NCBI RefSeq assembly: GCF_007556815.1 | Contig: NZ_CP041745.1 | Coordinates: 2,705,001-2,769,000, forward strand | Source: Paraburkholderia megapolitana | GTDB taxonomy: Bacteria > Pseudomonadota > Gammaproteobacteria > Burkholderiales > Burkholderiaceae | DNA: 64,000 nucleotides | Direction of reading: 5' to 3' | Shown: one piece after another, positions 9,466 through 18,156 of the stretch | Position numbering within the stretch: the stretch's first letter is position 1 | How the letters are laid out: the number at the start of each line of letters is the position of its first letter | The notes under the pieces: model-generated | Databases searched by the model: none | Told to the model about the DNA's origin: nothing | The model's input: the letters and a program-made list of their open reading frames with translations, nothing else | Position numbers and translations under genes: made by a program

Positions 9466-9566
9466 AGCGTTTCTCATTGCTCCACTTCGCATCGTGACGC
9501 CGGATACGAGACCCGGTCACACGTGCCACAGCCCTGCCAACCCGTATCGGCCTTCAGACCGCGCGC

Positions 9567-9983
9567 TTACGCCGCCTGCTTGTCGCCTGTTGCTTCGGCT
9601 TCGCCGCCGTGACGCTGGCGGTAATCCGCAACGGCTGCCTTGATCGCGTCTTCCGCGAGGATCGAGCAGTGGATCTTCACCGGCGGCAGCGCGAGCTCTT
9701 CCGCGATCTGCGTGTTCTTGATCGACATCGCCTGATCCAGCGTCTTGCCCTTCACCCATTCGGTGACGAGCGAGCTCGAAGCGATCGCCGAACCGCAGCC
9801 GTACGTCTTGAACTTCGCGTCTTCGATCACGCCGTCCGCGCCGACGCGGATTTGCAGCTTCATCACGTCGCCGCACGCCGGCGCGCCGACCATGCCGGTG
9901 CCGACTGCATCGTCGTCTTTCGCAAACGAACCAACGTTGCGCGGGTTTTCGTAATGGTCCAGAACCTTGTCGCTATAAGCCAT
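9567..9983 (-). CDS. iscU: Fe-S cluster scaffold protein IscU
   Basis: IscU is the scaffold on which IscS sulfur and iron form new clusters. Ligand cysteines C37, C63 and C106 and the conserved D39 are present, as is the LPPVK segment (99-103) that HscA recognises. Length 138 is a little over the usual 128 because of a short alanine- and glutamate-rich C-terminal tail. It lies 50 bases after iscS. Confidence 0.96.
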   Translation of the reverse strand: MAYSDKVLDHYENPRNVGSFAKDDDAVGTGMVGAPACGDVMKLQIRVGADGVIEDAKFKTYGCGSAIASSSLVTEWVKGKTLDQAMSIKNTQIAEELALPPVKIHCSILAEDAIKAAVADYRQRHGGEAEATGDKQAA

Positions 9984-10033
9984 GATTACACTCCTTGATT
10001 CGTTTCAACCTGCATTCGATCCTGCGTAGCGCG

Positions 10034-11257
10034 TCAGTGCGCGGCCCACTGGATCGTCGAAATATCGATGCCGTCCTTGTGCATTTCCCACAGCGGCGAC
10101 AGGTCGCGCAATTTCGCAATCTTCGACTTCAGCAGGTTGATCACATAGTCGACGTCCTGCTCGGTCGTAAAGCGGCCCACTGTGAAGCGGATCGAGCTGT
10201 GCGCCAGCTCGTCGTTGCGGCCGAGCGCGCGCAACACATACGACGGCTCCAGCGAAGCAGACGTGCACGCCGAACCCGACGACACCGCAACGTCCTTGAC
10301 CGCCATGATCAACGACTCGCCTTCGACAAAATTGAAGCTGATATTCAGGTTGTGCGGAACGCGCTTGTCCATCTCGCCGTTCACGTAGACCTCTTCCATC
10401 TCCGACAGGCCGCGCAGCAAGCGGTCGCGCAGCATGCGGATGCGTTCGTTTTCGGTCGCCATCTCTTCACGCGCAATACGGAACGCTTCGCCCATACCGA
10501 CGATCTGATGCGTCGCGAGCGTACCGGAGCGCATGCCGCGCTCGTGGCCGCCGCCGTGCATCTGCGCCTCGATCCGCACACGCGGCTTGCGACGCACGTA
10601 CAGCGCACCGATGCCCTTCGGACCATACGTCTTGTGTGCCGAGAACGACATCAGGTCGACCTTCAGCTTCTGCAGATCGATCTCGATCTTGCCGGTCGCC
10701 TGAGCAGCATCGACGTGGAAAATAATGCCTTTTTCGCGGCAGATTTCGCCAATCGACGCGATATCCTGAATCACACCGATCTCGTTGTTCACCGACATCA
10801 CCGACACCAGGATCGTGTCCGGGCGCAGCGCGGCCTTGAACACGTCGAGATCGATCAGACCGTCGTCCTTCACGTCGAGATAGGTGACCTCGAAGCCTTC
10901 GCGCTCGAGTTCGCGGCAGGTATCGAGCACGGCCTTGTGCTCGGTCTTCACCGTGATGATGTGCTTGCCCTTGCTCTTGTAGAAGTGCGCCGCACCCTTG
11001 ATAGCGAGGTTGTCCGATTCCGTCGCGCCCGAGGTCCAGATGATCTCGCGCGGATCGGCGTTGACGAGCGCTGCGACGTTTTCGCGCGCTTCCTCGACGG
11101 CACGCTCCGCATCCCATCCGTACGAATGGCTGCGTGAAGCGGGGTTGCCGAACTGCTCGCGCAGATACGGAATCATCTTGTCCACCACGCGCGGGTCGAC
11201 CGGGGTCGTCGCGCTGTAGTCCATATAGATGGGCAGATGGGGGATATCGTTATTCAT
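10034..11257 (-). CDS. iscS: Cysteine desulfurase IscS
   Basis: IscS is the PLP enzyme that removes sulfur from cysteine and supplies it for Fe-S clusters and tRNA thiolation. The 407-residue product carries the PLP lysine K209 in SFSAHKTYG and the persulfide cysteine C331 in [17 protein letters not shown] 11257 ([19 protein letters not shown]) has GGAG six bases upstream in good position; longer in-frame starts add sequence unlike the family. It is the second gene of the operon, 61 bases after iscR. Confidence 0.96.
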   Translation of the reverse strand: MNNDIPHLPIYMDYSATTPVDPRVVDKMIPYLREQFGNPASRSHSYGWDAERAVEEARENVAALVNADPREIIWTSGATESDNLAIKGAAHFYKSKGKHIITVKTEHKAVLDTCRELEREGFEVTYLDVKDDGLIDLDVFKAALRPDTILVSVMSVNNEIGVIQDIASIGEICREKGIIFHVDAAQATGKIEIDLQKLKVDLMSFSAHKTYGPKGIGALYVRRKPRVRIEAQMHGGGHERGMRSGTLATHQIVGMGEAFRIAREEMATENERIRMLRDRLLRGLSEMEEVYVNGEMDKRVPHNLNISFNFVEGESLIMAVKDVAVSSGSACTSASLEPSYVLRALGRNDELAHSSIRFTVGRFTTEQDVDYVINLLKSKIAKLRDLSPLWEMHKDGIDISTIQWAAH

Positions 11258-11318
11258 CAGTTGCTCCGGGGACATATTTGTTCTGGACTCTGCATTCCGG
11301 GTTCGCTCTATGGCGTCC

Positions 11319-11849
11319 TCAGGAACCGGCCATATTGAAAACAGAATTCGGTCCTTTGGGCACCGCGCGCACCGTTTCGGTCGCGGGCGCCTCGCTGCGC
11401 CTGTCGCGCAGCACAGCAGGCGCGCTTTCACGCGAACGCTGCTGGTCGACCAGATCTTTCAGCGACACCGAATCGAGGTACTCGACCATCTTCTGGTTCA
11501 GCGTCGACCACAGCTCATGCGTCATGCAGTGGCCGTCGTGCTGCTTCGTACCTTCGCAGGTGCCCTTGCCGCCGCATTGGGTCGCATCGAGCGGCTCGTC
11601 GACGGCAATGATGATGTCCGCAACCGTCACGTTCTCCGCGCGGCGGGCGAGATTGTACCCGCCTCCGGGCCCGCGCACCGACTCGACGATCTCATGACGG
11701 CGCAACTTGCCGAACAGCTGCTCAAGGTAGGACAGGGAGATGTGCTGGCGCTGGCTGATACCCGCAAGCGTCACCGGGCCCTGCTCCTGGCGCAGTGCCA
11801 GGTCTATCATCGCCGTGACGGCGAAACGGCCTTTCGTGGTGAGTCTCAT
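11319..11849 (-). CDS. iscR: Fe-S cluster-responsive transcription regulator IscR
   Basis: IscR is an Rrf2-family regulator that, with a [2Fe-2S] cluster, represses the isc operon. The 176-residue protein has the N-terminal winged helix ([14 protein letters not shown]) and candidate cluster ligands C92, C98 and C108 with H107 or H111 nearby. The last cysteine lies four residues further on than in E. coli (C104), because of a longer KQHDGH loop. ATG 11849 is the family start. It is the first gene of the isc operon, and two matches to the IscR type 1 box lie just upstream, so the autoregulatory circuit is visible. Confidence 0.96.
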   Translation of the reverse strand: MRLTTKGRFAVTAMIDLALRQEQGPVTLAGISQRQHISLSYLEQLFGKLRRHEIVESVRGPGGGYNLARRAENVTVADIIIAVDEPLDATQCGGKGTCEGTKQHDGHCMTHELWSTLNQKMVEYLDSVSLKDLVDQQRSRESAPAVLRDRRSEAPATETVRAVPKGPNSVFNMAGS

Positions 11850-11868
11850 AATGGTGTGGGAGTCCGCA

Positions 11869-11893
11869 ATTCTCGACAATTTTCGTCAAGTAT
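11869..11893 (-). promoter_or_regulatory. IscR type 1 binding site, box 1
   Basis: A 25-base site whose minus-strand halves read ATACTTGAC and GTCGAGAAT, matching the E. coli type 1 consensus (ATASYYGACT, a central W-rich part, AGTCRRSTAT) with few differences. It lies 20 bases before the iscR start and overlaps the -10 region. Confidence 0.75.
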
Positions 11894-11916
11894 AAATACA
11901 TGAGCGTTTTAGTCAA
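11889..11916 (-). promoter_or_regulatory. iscR operon promoter
   Basis: On the minus strand a -35 TTGACT (11911-11916) and a -10 TATACT (11889-11894) are spaced by 16 bases. Both elements are embedded in the two IscR boxes, so binding would block RNA polymerase directly. Confidence 0.7.
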
Positions 11917-11920
11917 GTAT
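11896..11920 (-). promoter_or_regulatory. IscR type 1 binding site, box 2
   Basis: A second 25-base match, separated from box 1 by two bases. The minus-strand left half is ATACTTGACT, a perfect consensus half, and the right half ends CTCATGTAT. It covers the -35 element of the iscR promoter. Confidence 0.75.
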
Positions 11921-11973
11921 CCCTATCGCGAATTGGGTCATTACTTAACAAAACCCGTTTTGAACCAGTTGAA

Positions 11974-12473
11974 CTATGTCCGGAGCAACTGCGGCCGCAA
12001 TGCCGCCACCAGCCCGCGGCACGCCGCTTCGCACTGATCGAGCACCTGCTCGAAACCGGCCGCGCCGCCGAAATAGGGGTCGGTGACCTCACGTGCCCCC
12101 GCCCAGCGGCGGTCCGTTTCCGGCACGAACTCCATCAGCAGGCGGATCTTGTCGCGTTGCGCGGGCGGGCAGAGCTTGCGCAGCGCGCTCACATTGGCGT
12201 CGTCCATCGCGATCAGCAGATCGAACCGCTCGAAGTCCGCCACATCGATCTGCCGGCCCCGCAGAACCGACAGGTCGTAGCCGCGCTGGCTGGCCGCACG
12301 TTGCGCGCGCTCGTCGGGGCTTCGTCGACATGCCAGTCGCCCGTACCCGCCGAATCGACGTGGATGCGCTCGCCAAGCTTCGCTTCGATGAGTTGATGCC
12401 GCATCACGCCCTCGGCGGTCGGGGAACGGCAGATGTTCCCGAGACAGACAAAGCAGATGGCGATTGTTTTCAT
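11974..12473 (-). pseudogene. Low-molecular-weight phosphotyrosine protein phosphatase, frameshifted
   Basis: The 5' part (from ATG 12473) encodes the P-loop CLGNICRS of LMW phosphotyrosine phosphatases and matches the family up to HVDEAP. The family sequence then continues in another frame as DERAQRAASQRGYDL and runs on to the acid motif DPYFGG and the end at 11974. The two frames join at a run of four C (minus strand; 12316-12319), where one missing base would restore a product of about 167 residues. It could be a true pseudogene or a homopolymer sequencing error. In this group the gene normally sits next to iscR. A TATAAT at 12545-12550 is a likely -10. Confidence 0.85.
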
Positions 12474-12544
12474 CGGGCGGCTATTGGATGGTCTTTGTGC
12501 GGCTACGCCGCAGAGGTGAAATACAGCTAAAAATAAGTGCCGCG

Positions 12545-12550
12545 ATTATA
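12545..12550 (-). promoter_or_regulatory. -10 element upstream of the LMW phosphatase gene
   Basis: A perfect TATAAT on the minus strand, 72 bases before the phosphatase start codon. No good -35 is seen at the expected distance. Confidence 0.4.
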
Positions 12551-12561
12551 CAAAGGTCCAC

Positions 12562-12600
12562 ACAGACGTGCCCGGTGCTGCCCGCACCGGACACGTCTGT
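12562..12600 (-). terminator. Long hairpin after the 78-residue membrane protein gene
   Basis: Arms of 17 bases (12562-12578 and 12584-12600) pair fully on the minus strand if one G-U is allowed, with a 5-base loop. It begins four bases after the stop of the upstream minus-strand gene. No U-run follows directly (the next bases are gtggacctttg), so it may be a strong but imperfect terminator. It also precedes the phosphatase -10. Confidence 0.5.
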
Positions 12601-12604
12601 ACTA

Positions 12605-12841
12605 TCAGGAAGAAGCAGGCAGCGGCATTGCCACTGCGCGCATCGGTTTCAGGGGCGTGCCTGCATCGTCGTCGACGAGCCCGAACGATACGGTGCGTGC
12701 CAGTTCGGCAGTTAGTTGATTGGCCGCGAGCGGCGCCTGCGATGTGCGCGATCCCACTTCGCTACACACATGAAGCACGGCCGCCGTGGCGAGCGGTACA
12801 ACGATGGCCAGTGGCCAGTACATCGATATTGTCTTTCTCAT
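12605..12841 (-). CDS. Small membrane-anchored protein of unknown function
   Basis: This 78-residue reading frame starts MRKTISMYWPLAIVVPLATAAVLHVC, a basic start followed by one hydrophobic segment that could be a membrane anchor or an uncleaved signal. The rest is a short polar domain. ATG 12841 is preferred; an upstream in-frame ATG at 12883 would put 14 charged residues before the membrane segment. A large hairpin follows the stop. I do not recognise a family. That it is a real gene is inferred from the well-formed signal-anchor and the terminator. Confidence 0.5.
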   Translation of the reverse strand: MRKTISMYWPLAIVVPLATAAVLHVCSEVGSRTSQAPLAANQLTAELARTVSFGLVDDDAGTPLKPMRAVAMPLPASS

Positions 12842-13104
12842 GATGCTCTTCTCTTCGGTCGACGCCAGGAGTTCGTGACCCACTGCGCCTCAGTTAAATC
12901 ATAAACGGAGAGGCAATCCGGAAAAACCCGTGTAACCAGAATACAGTGTTGCGTCCGCACGAACAGTGACGCTCCGGCGGCAACGCCCTTCGCGATCGGG
13001 AGCGGGAGCGGGATCGCGGTCGAGAGAAAACTTACAAAGTCATACAGACGTAATGAGGTTGTCAGTGGAAAATCAGGACAGACCTTCTCTTCCGGACTGC
13101 ATCG

Positions 13105-13632
13105 ATGCCCTTTCACCTGAAACGTCTCGCTCCCCTTGCCGGCCTCGCACTTGCCGCGCTGCTGGGTGGATGCGCCGCCTACCCGGACGGCTCACCCGTG
13201 TATGGCGACTATGGCAATCCGGGTTATGGCGACGGTGCACCGTACGGCGGCGTACCGGTGCAATCGAATGTGTATCTGGGCTACGGCGGTGGCGGCTATT
13301 CAGGACCGTCGTACTACGGTGGGCGCGGTTATGGCGACCGGCCCTACTGGAACGGCAACGACCGGCGACGTCCCGACGACGGCGGCTGGCACAGACCCGA
13401 CGGAGGCGGACAACGCGGCGGGCAGCCGCAAGGCAATCCGCAAGGCGGTGGATGGCACGGCAATCCCGGCAACGGGCGCCCGAACAACCCACCGCCACAA
13501 GCCGGCAACGGCAGAGGAAATGGCGGCCGCGGAAACAGCGGCAGCGCCTGCGGCAATTACGGTAACAACTGTGGCGGCGGCAATGGAGGCAATGGGAACA
13601 ATCAGTGGACGCCGCTGGGCAGGCAGCACTGA
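13105..13632 (+). CDS. Glycine-, asparagine- and tyrosine-rich lipoprotein
   Basis: This 175-residue protein has an N-terminal signal ending in the lipobox LLGGC (C23), so it should be lipidated and placed in the outer membrane or held at the inner membrane. The mature part is low-complexity: GY-rich repeats up to about residue 85, then a stretch rich in G, N, P and R, and an NNCGGGNGGNGNNQW end. Similar short lipoproteins are common in Burkholderia with no known function. The composition makes homology calls unreliable. Confidence 0.7.
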   Translation: MPFHLKRLAPLAGLALAALLGGCAAYPDGSPVYGDYGNPGYGDGAPYGGVPVQSNVYLGYGGGGYSGPSYYGGRGYGDRPYWNGNDRRRPDDGGWHRPDGGGQRGGQPQGNPQGGGWHGNPGNGRPNNPPPQAGNGRGNGGRGNSGSACGNYGNNCGGGNGGNGNNQWTPLGRQH

Positions 13633-13648
13633 TCGCACCCCGCAGCGC

Positions 13649-15061
13649 TCAACCGATATGGCTGCGCTGCGCCTTATATAGCTCGCGGAACGTCCGTCCG
13701 ACCGGCGCCGGCATATCGCGTGTATTGGTCCAGCCGCCGCCTAGTGGCAACCGGGCGATCGCGCGCTTCTGCCCGCCCATTTTCTCGAGCACGCGCACAG
13801 CAAGTTTCGTGAGCAGCGCGTATGCATCGGGATGTAGCACGAGATATCCCCACACGGCGAGCCCGACCCGCTCACGCCACGGGCGCAACCGCCGCTCCAC
13901 CTGTTTCTCGCGCAACTTGCGCAGCAGATCGGAGAGCGGAATCCCCACCGGGCAGACGCTGTTGCATTCGCCGCATAGCGTCGCGGCCTGCGGCAGGTCG
14001 AGCGCATTGTCGATACCGACATAGCTCGGCGTCAGCACCGACCCCATTGGCCCCGGATAGACCCATCCGTAAGCATGGCCACCGACCTTCTGATACACCG
14101 GGCAGTGATTCATGCACGCGCCGCAGCGAATACAGCGCAGCATCTCCTGAAAGTCGCCGCCGATCAGCCCCGTCCGCCCGCCATCGACAAGCACGACATA
14201 CATATGTTCGGGCCCATCCTGATCGTCGGGTCCACGCGGGCCTGTGAGTAGCGAGAAATAGTTCGACGTTGCCTGGCCGGTCGCCGAGCGCGGCAGCAGC
14301 CGCATGGCCGTGGCGAGATCTTCGAGCGTCGGCAGGACCTTCTCGATGCCCGTAATCGCGACGTGCACGCGCGGCATCACCGTGCACATGCCCTCATTGC
14401 CTTCGTTGGTGACGATCGCCACCGACCCCGTCTCCGCGATCACGAAGTTGCCGCCCGTCACACCCATGTCGGCGGTCATGAAATGCGGGCGCAGCACCTC
14501 GCGTGCTTCGCGCGTCATCGCAGGGATTTCCGTGAGTCGCGGCCGCTGATGCGTCTTCGCGAACAGATCGGCGATCTCGTCCTTATCCTTGTGCACGACC
14601 GGCGCAATGATGTGGCTCGGCGGCTCGTTGTCGTTGATCTGCAGAATGTATTCGCCAAGATCGGTCTCGATGGATTGCACGCCCATTTCACCGAGCACCG
14701 CATTCAGCCGCATTTCCTCCGACACCATCGACTTCGTCTTGATGACCTTCTTCACGTCATGCCGGCGCGCGATGTCGGCGACGATCTGCGCTGCCTGCTG
14801 GGTCGTTTCCGAGAACAGCACCGTGACGCCGCGGCGGCTTGCTTCGCGCTCGAAGGTTTCGAGCCAGACGTCGAGGTTCTCCAGCGCGCGGTCGCGGCGC
14901 GCTTTCAGCGCGTCGCGGGTGGCCGCGAAATCGATCGCGGTGATCGCTTCGGCACGCGCGGAAACGAACTTGGTCGACAGCTTCGTGAGGTTCTGCTGCA
15001 GACGCTGATCGGCGAGCTTCTGGCCTGCGCGCGCCTTGAACTGCATCGATTGAACTTGCAT
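13649..15061 (-). CDS. lutB: L-lactate oxidation Fe-S protein LutB (LldF/YkgF)
   Basis: LutB is the iron-sulfur subunit of the LutABC system, which oxidises L-lactate to pyruvate. The 470-residue product has an N-terminal LUD domain (about 60-290) and a C-terminal ferredoxin domain with CIRCGACMNHCPVY and CGECNSVCPVGI, enough for two [4Fe-4S] clusters. ATG 15061 is the likely start; another in-frame ATG lies at 15046. It is 56 bases after lutA. No lutC (YkgG) follows: the next gene downstream is an unrelated lipoprotein on the other strand. Confidence 0.92.
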   Translation of the reverse strand: MQVQSMQFKARAGQKLADQRLQQNLTKLSTKFVSARAEAITAIDFAATRDALKARRDRALENLDVWLETFEREASRRGVTVLFSETTQQAAQIVADIARRHDVKKVIKTKSMVSEEMRLNAVLGEMGVQSIETDLGEYILQINDNEPPSHIIAPVVHKDKDEIADLFAKTHQRPRLTEIPAMTREAREVLRPHFMTADMGVTGGNFVIAETGSVAIVTNEGNEGMCTVMPRVHVAITGIEKVLPTLEDLATAMRLLPRSATGQATSNYFSLLTGPRGPDDQDGPEHMYVVLVDGGRTGLIGGDFQEMLRCIRCGACMNHCPVYQKVGGHAYGWVYPGPMGSVLTPSYVGIDNALDLPQAATLCGECNSVCPVGIPLSDLLRKLREKQVERRLRPWRERVGLAVWGYLVLHPDAYALLTKLAVRVLEKMGGQKRAIARLPLGGGWTNTRDMPAPVGRTFRELYKAQRSHIG

Positions 15062-15117
15062 GGCGGCCCTGAAGAAATCGTGGAAGACGTAAAGATGCGA
15101 GTGCAGCCGCGCGACGA

Positions 15118-15840
15118 TCAGGTGTCGCCAGCGAGTACCTGGGCGATATGCAGCACGCGCGTCGTCGTGTCGCCGGTGCGACGCAGACGGCCCTCGATAT
15201 TCAGCATGCAGCCGAGATCGCCCAGCACCACCGCCCCCACACCGCTCGCGCTGATGTTCGCGCATTTCTCGTCGACGATCGCCGTGGAGATGTCGCCATA
15301 CTTCACCGCAAACGTGCCGCCGAACCCGCAGCAGTGCTCGCAGCCCTTCATCTCCGTAACGGGTACGCCGGCCTGCGCGAGCAATGCGCGCGGCTGTGTC
15401 TTGACGCCCAGTTCGCGCAAGCCCGAACACGAGTCGTGATACGTCACTGCCCCCTCGAAACCGACGTCCGTCAGTTCGATCTTCGCGACATTGATGAGGA
15501 AATCGGTCAGCTCGAACACCTTCGGTCGCAGCCGGTTATAGCGGTTCATCAACTCGGGATCGTCGCGGAACAGATCGCCGTAATGCGCGCGGATCATGCC
15601 GCCGCACGATCCGGACGGGACCACGAGATAGTCGAACTGTTCGAACTCGCGCACCGCTTTCTCAGCGAGATCGCGCGCGATGCGGCGCTCGCCGGAGTTG
15701 TAAGCCGGTTGCCCGCAGCAGGTCTGTGCGGGTGGCACGATCACCTCGAAGCCGGCGCGTTCGATCAGCTTGATCGTCGAGAAGCCGATTTCCGGGCGCA
15801 TCAGGTCGATCAGGCAAGTGACGAACAATCCGACTCGCAT
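15118..15840 (-). CDS. lutA: L-lactate oxidation protein LutA (LldE/YkgE)
   Basis: LutA is the cysteine-rich partner of LutB. The 240-residue product contains two CCG domains: one with TCCGQPAYN and SGSCGGM in the N-terminal half, and one with HDSCSGLRELG and CEHCCGFGGTF in the C-terminal half. CCG domains hold a [4Fe-4S] or related cluster and occur in heterodisulfide reductase and glycolate oxidase subunits. It starts the lutAB operon and is divergent from an IclR regulator. Confidence 0.93.
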   Translation of the reverse strand: MRVGLFVTCLIDLMRPEIGFSTIKLIERAGFEVIVPPAQTCCGQPAYNSGERRIARDLAEKAVREFEQFDYLVVPSGSCGGMIRAHYGDLFRDDPELMNRYNRLRPKVFELTDFLINVAKIELTDVGFEGAVTYHDSCSGLRELGVKTQPRALLAQAGVPVTEMKGCEHCCGFGGTFAVKYGDISTAIVDEKCANISASGVGAVVLGDLGCMLNIEGRLRRTGDTTTRVLHIAQVLAGDT

Positions 15841-15880
15841 GGGGCCTCCTTCGGGGGAACGTTACCGATTATGCGTTGTT

Positions 15881-15900
15881 TGATACGCGATGATACGCGA
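15881..15900. repeat. Tandem 10-base direct repeat in the lutA-iclR intergenic region
   Basis: The decamer tgatacgcga occurs twice back to back, 41 bases upstream of the lutA start. The 10-base period places both copies on one face of the helix, as expected of a regulator binding site; no known consensus was matched. Confidence 0.5.
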
Positions 15901-15962
15901 CACGCACGGCGGACATACGCGCCGGAGGAACCGCGCAGATTCGAATGCCGCCTCGGATGGCG

Positions 15963-15991
15963 TTCGCTTTTTTCACCATACGAGATACAAT
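15963..15991 (+). promoter_or_regulatory. Probable iclR-gene promoter
   Basis: A -10 TACAAT at 15986-15991 is preceded, with a 17-base spacer, by TTCGCT at 15963-15968, a moderate -35. Confidence 0.45.
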
Positions 15992-16004
15992 CAATTTCCG
16001 CTGT

Positions 16005-16016
16005 TTGACGCGTCAA
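16005..16016. promoter_or_regulatory. Perfect 12-base palindrome before the IclR gene
   Basis: TTGACGCGTCAA lies between the -10 and the start codon of the IclR-family gene. Its position just downstream of the promoter fits an autorepression operator; this is inference. Confidence 0.5.
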
Positions 16017-16029
16017 CTGATTATTCCCC

Positions 16030-16851
16030 ATGAGCGAAACGAACCCGGATCCCAAGACTTCGATCCAGGTGATCGAGCGCATGATGCGCCTGCTGGATGC
16101 CCTCGCGGCGCACAGCGACCCGGTCAGCCTGAAAGAACTTGCGCTGCGCACCGAGCTGCATCCTTCCACGGCGCACCGCATCCTCAACGATATGGTCACG
16201 TGCCGGCTGGTCGACCGCTCGGACCCGGGCACCTATCGGCTGGGCATGCGGCTTCTCGAACTCGGCAATCTGGTGAAGGCGCGTTTGTCGGTGCGCGATG
16301 CGGCGTTGATGCCGATGCGCGAGCTGCATCGGCTGACCGGGCAAACAGTCAACCTGTCGGTACGCCAGGGCGACGAGATCGTGTATATCGAGCGCGCTTA
16401 CTCGGAACGCTCGGGCATGCAGGTGGTGCGCGCGATTGGCGGACGCGCGCCGTTGCATCTGACATCGGTTGGCAAGCTGTTCCTCGCCGCAGATGAAGCC
16501 ACGCGCGTACGCGCCTATGCGACTCGCACCGGTCTGTCGGGCCACACGCAGAACAGCATCACCGACCTCACCAAACTCGAACGCGAACTGACACACGTGC
16601 GCCAGCATCTGTACGCACGCGATAACGAAGAACTGGAACTGGGCGTGCGCTGCATCGCCGCGGGTATCTACGACGATACCGGCAAGCTGGTTGCGGGACT
16701 CTCGCTGTCGGCCCCTGCGGATCGTCTGCAGGATTCGTGGCTCGGTCAGGTCAGCAAGACGGCGTTTGTGATTTCGGAATCGCTTGGCTATCACATCGAT
16801 GCAGCGCAAAAGACGCACAACCTGCACGGTCACGCGCAGCATCCCGCCTAA
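16030..16851 (+). CDS. IclR-family transcription regulator, probable lactate-utilisation regulator
   Basis: This 273-residue protein has an N-terminal winged helix (about residues 10-75, with LKELALRTELHPSTAHRIL) and a C-terminal IclR effector domain (about 85-260). IclR proteins bind small organic acids and repress or activate nearby catabolic genes. It is divergent from lutAB, with repeats and a palindrome in the shared 189-base region, so control of lutAB is the natural inference; the effector is not known. A perfect bidirectional terminator follows 25 bases after the stop. Confidence 0.88.
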   Translation: MSETNPDPKTSIQVIERMMRLLDALAAHSDPVSLKELALRTELHPSTAHRILNDMVTCRLVDRSDPGTYRLGMRLLELGNLVKARLSVRDAALMPMRELHRLTGQTVNLSVRQGDEIVYIERAYSERSGMQVVRAIGGRAPLHLTSVGKLFLAADEATRVRAYATRTGLSGHTQNSITDLTKLERELTHVRQHLYARDNEELELGVRCIAAGIYDDTGKLVAGLSLSAPADRLQDSWLGQVSKTAFVISESLGYHIDAAQKTHNLHGHAQHPA

Positions 16852-16876
16852 TTCGTTTAACGCAAGCGGCGAAACG

Positions 16877-16906
16877 AAAAAGAGCCTCGCAATTGCGAGG
16901 CTCTTT
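16877..16906. terminator. Bidirectional intrinsic terminator
   Basis: A perfect 30-base palindrome (15-base arms with aaaagagcctcgcaa on the left) ending in a T-run on each strand. It separates the IclR gene (+) and pbpG (-), which converge. Confidence 0.9.
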
Positions 16907-16956
16907 TGCATGAAGCAGGTCTAACGGCCAGCTCGGGCCGTATCGATTGCAGATTT

Positions 16957-18156
16957 TCAGGTACCCGTACCGCCGGCATCCGCGCTGGTAATCCGCGCTT
17001 CACCACCGTTGTCGAGCCACGTGCGCAGACGCACCGCGTCCGCGAAGCGCGAGTACTTGCCCGACGAATCGAGCAGCACCATGATCATCGGACGGCCATG
17101 GATGTTCGCCTGCATCACGAGGCACTCGCCTGCTTCGTTGATGAAGCCGGTTTTCTGCAGACCGATATCCCACGTCGGATTACGCACCAGCGCGTTCGTG
17201 CTGCGATACGCAAGCGTGCGCCGGCCCGTGAACACATCGTAGCTGCGATCGGTGGAGAACTCGCGGATCATCGGATATTGATAGGCCGCGTTGACCATCT
17301 TCACGAGATCGCGCGCGCTCGATACGTTCTGACTGGTCAGACCCGTCGAGTTTTCGAAATGCGTGTCGGTCATACCGAGTGCTTTCGCCTTCGCATTCAT
17401 CGCGGCGATGAAGCCCGGGCGGCCGCCCGGGTAGTAACGCGACAACGCCGCTGCCGCGCGATTCTCCGACGCCATCAGTGCGATGTGCAGCATATCTTCG
17501 CGCGACAGCACCGAGCCGACGGACAGGCGCGAACCGGTGTTCTTCTCGTAGTCGCGGTCTTCGTCGGTGACTTCGATCTGCTCGGTCATCGACGCTTTCG
17601 AATCGAGCACGACCATCGACGTCATCAGCTTGGTGATCGAGGCGATCGGCACAACGGCGTGCGAATTCTTGTCGAACAGCGGCTCAGCAGTGTTCTGGTC
17701 CACGACGTAGGCCACGCTGGAGCGCAGCGCGAGCGCATCGGGCGTGTCGTGCAGACCGAATGCCTGGCCGACGGTAGGCGGACGCGGCTCGAATGCGACG
17801 CGACGCACCACGCCGTGGTGGCGGCCGTTCATCGTATAGGACACGCGACGCTTCTTCGCGACGACGCGCGGCGCGTCGTCATCGGCCTTGGCGGCCGCCG
17901 TCTTCATGGCGGCTTTGGACGAACGCGCGGCAACCTTACCGTTAGTAGCCTTGCCGGCAACGGGCGCCACCTTGCGGGTCGCCTTGGCGGTTTTGGATGC
18001 TTTGGGAGATGTAGCCTGAGTCGCGGTCGACGCGGCAAACGCGTCGGCAGGCGCAGCGAACGCCGCGGCGATGACCGCCGAGGCAGCCACCGACAGCGCC
18101 ATGCTGAGGGCCGCGCCGTGGATCACTTTGAGCGACGAAAACAGGTTGGTTTTCAT
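16957..18156 (-). CDS. pbpG: D-alanyl-D-alanine endopeptidase (penicillin-binding protein 7/8 family)
   Basis: This is a periplasmic peptidase that cuts D-Ala-meso-DAP cross-links in peptidoglycan. After a signal peptide (about residues 1-40) and a lysine- and alanine-rich linker (about 45-105), the S11 peptidase domain has SITK at 173-176 with nucleophile S173, SEN at 230-232 and KTG at 335-337. The 399-residue length exceeds that of E. coli PbpG because of the basic linker, which may bind the wall. ATG 18156 is chosen because the signal peptide begins there. Confidence 0.93.
   Translation of the reverse strand: MKTNLFSSLKVIHGAALSMALSVAASAVIAAAFAAPADAFAASTATQATSPKASKTAKATRKVAPVAGKATNGKVAARSSKAAMKTAAAKADDDAPRVVAKKRRVSYTMNGRHHGVVRRVAFEPRPPTVGQAFGLHDTPDALALRSSVAYVVDQNTAEPLFDKNSHAVVPIASITKLMTSMVVLDSKASMTEQIEVTDEDRDYEKNTGSRLSVGSVLSREDMLHIALMASENRAAAALSRYYPGGRPGFIAAMNAKAKALGMTDTHFENSTGLTSQNVSSARDLVKMVNAAYQYPMIREFSTDRSYDVFTGRRTLAYRSTNALVRNPTWDIGLQKTGFINEAGECLVMQANIHGRPMIMVLLDSSGKYSRFADAVRLRTWLDNGGEARITSADAGGTGT

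Noticed and set aside
12562..12600. Long inverted repeat as a transposon end or CRISPR unit
   Set aside because: It occurs once, with no transposase, target duplication or further copies. A transcription hairpin is the simpler reading.
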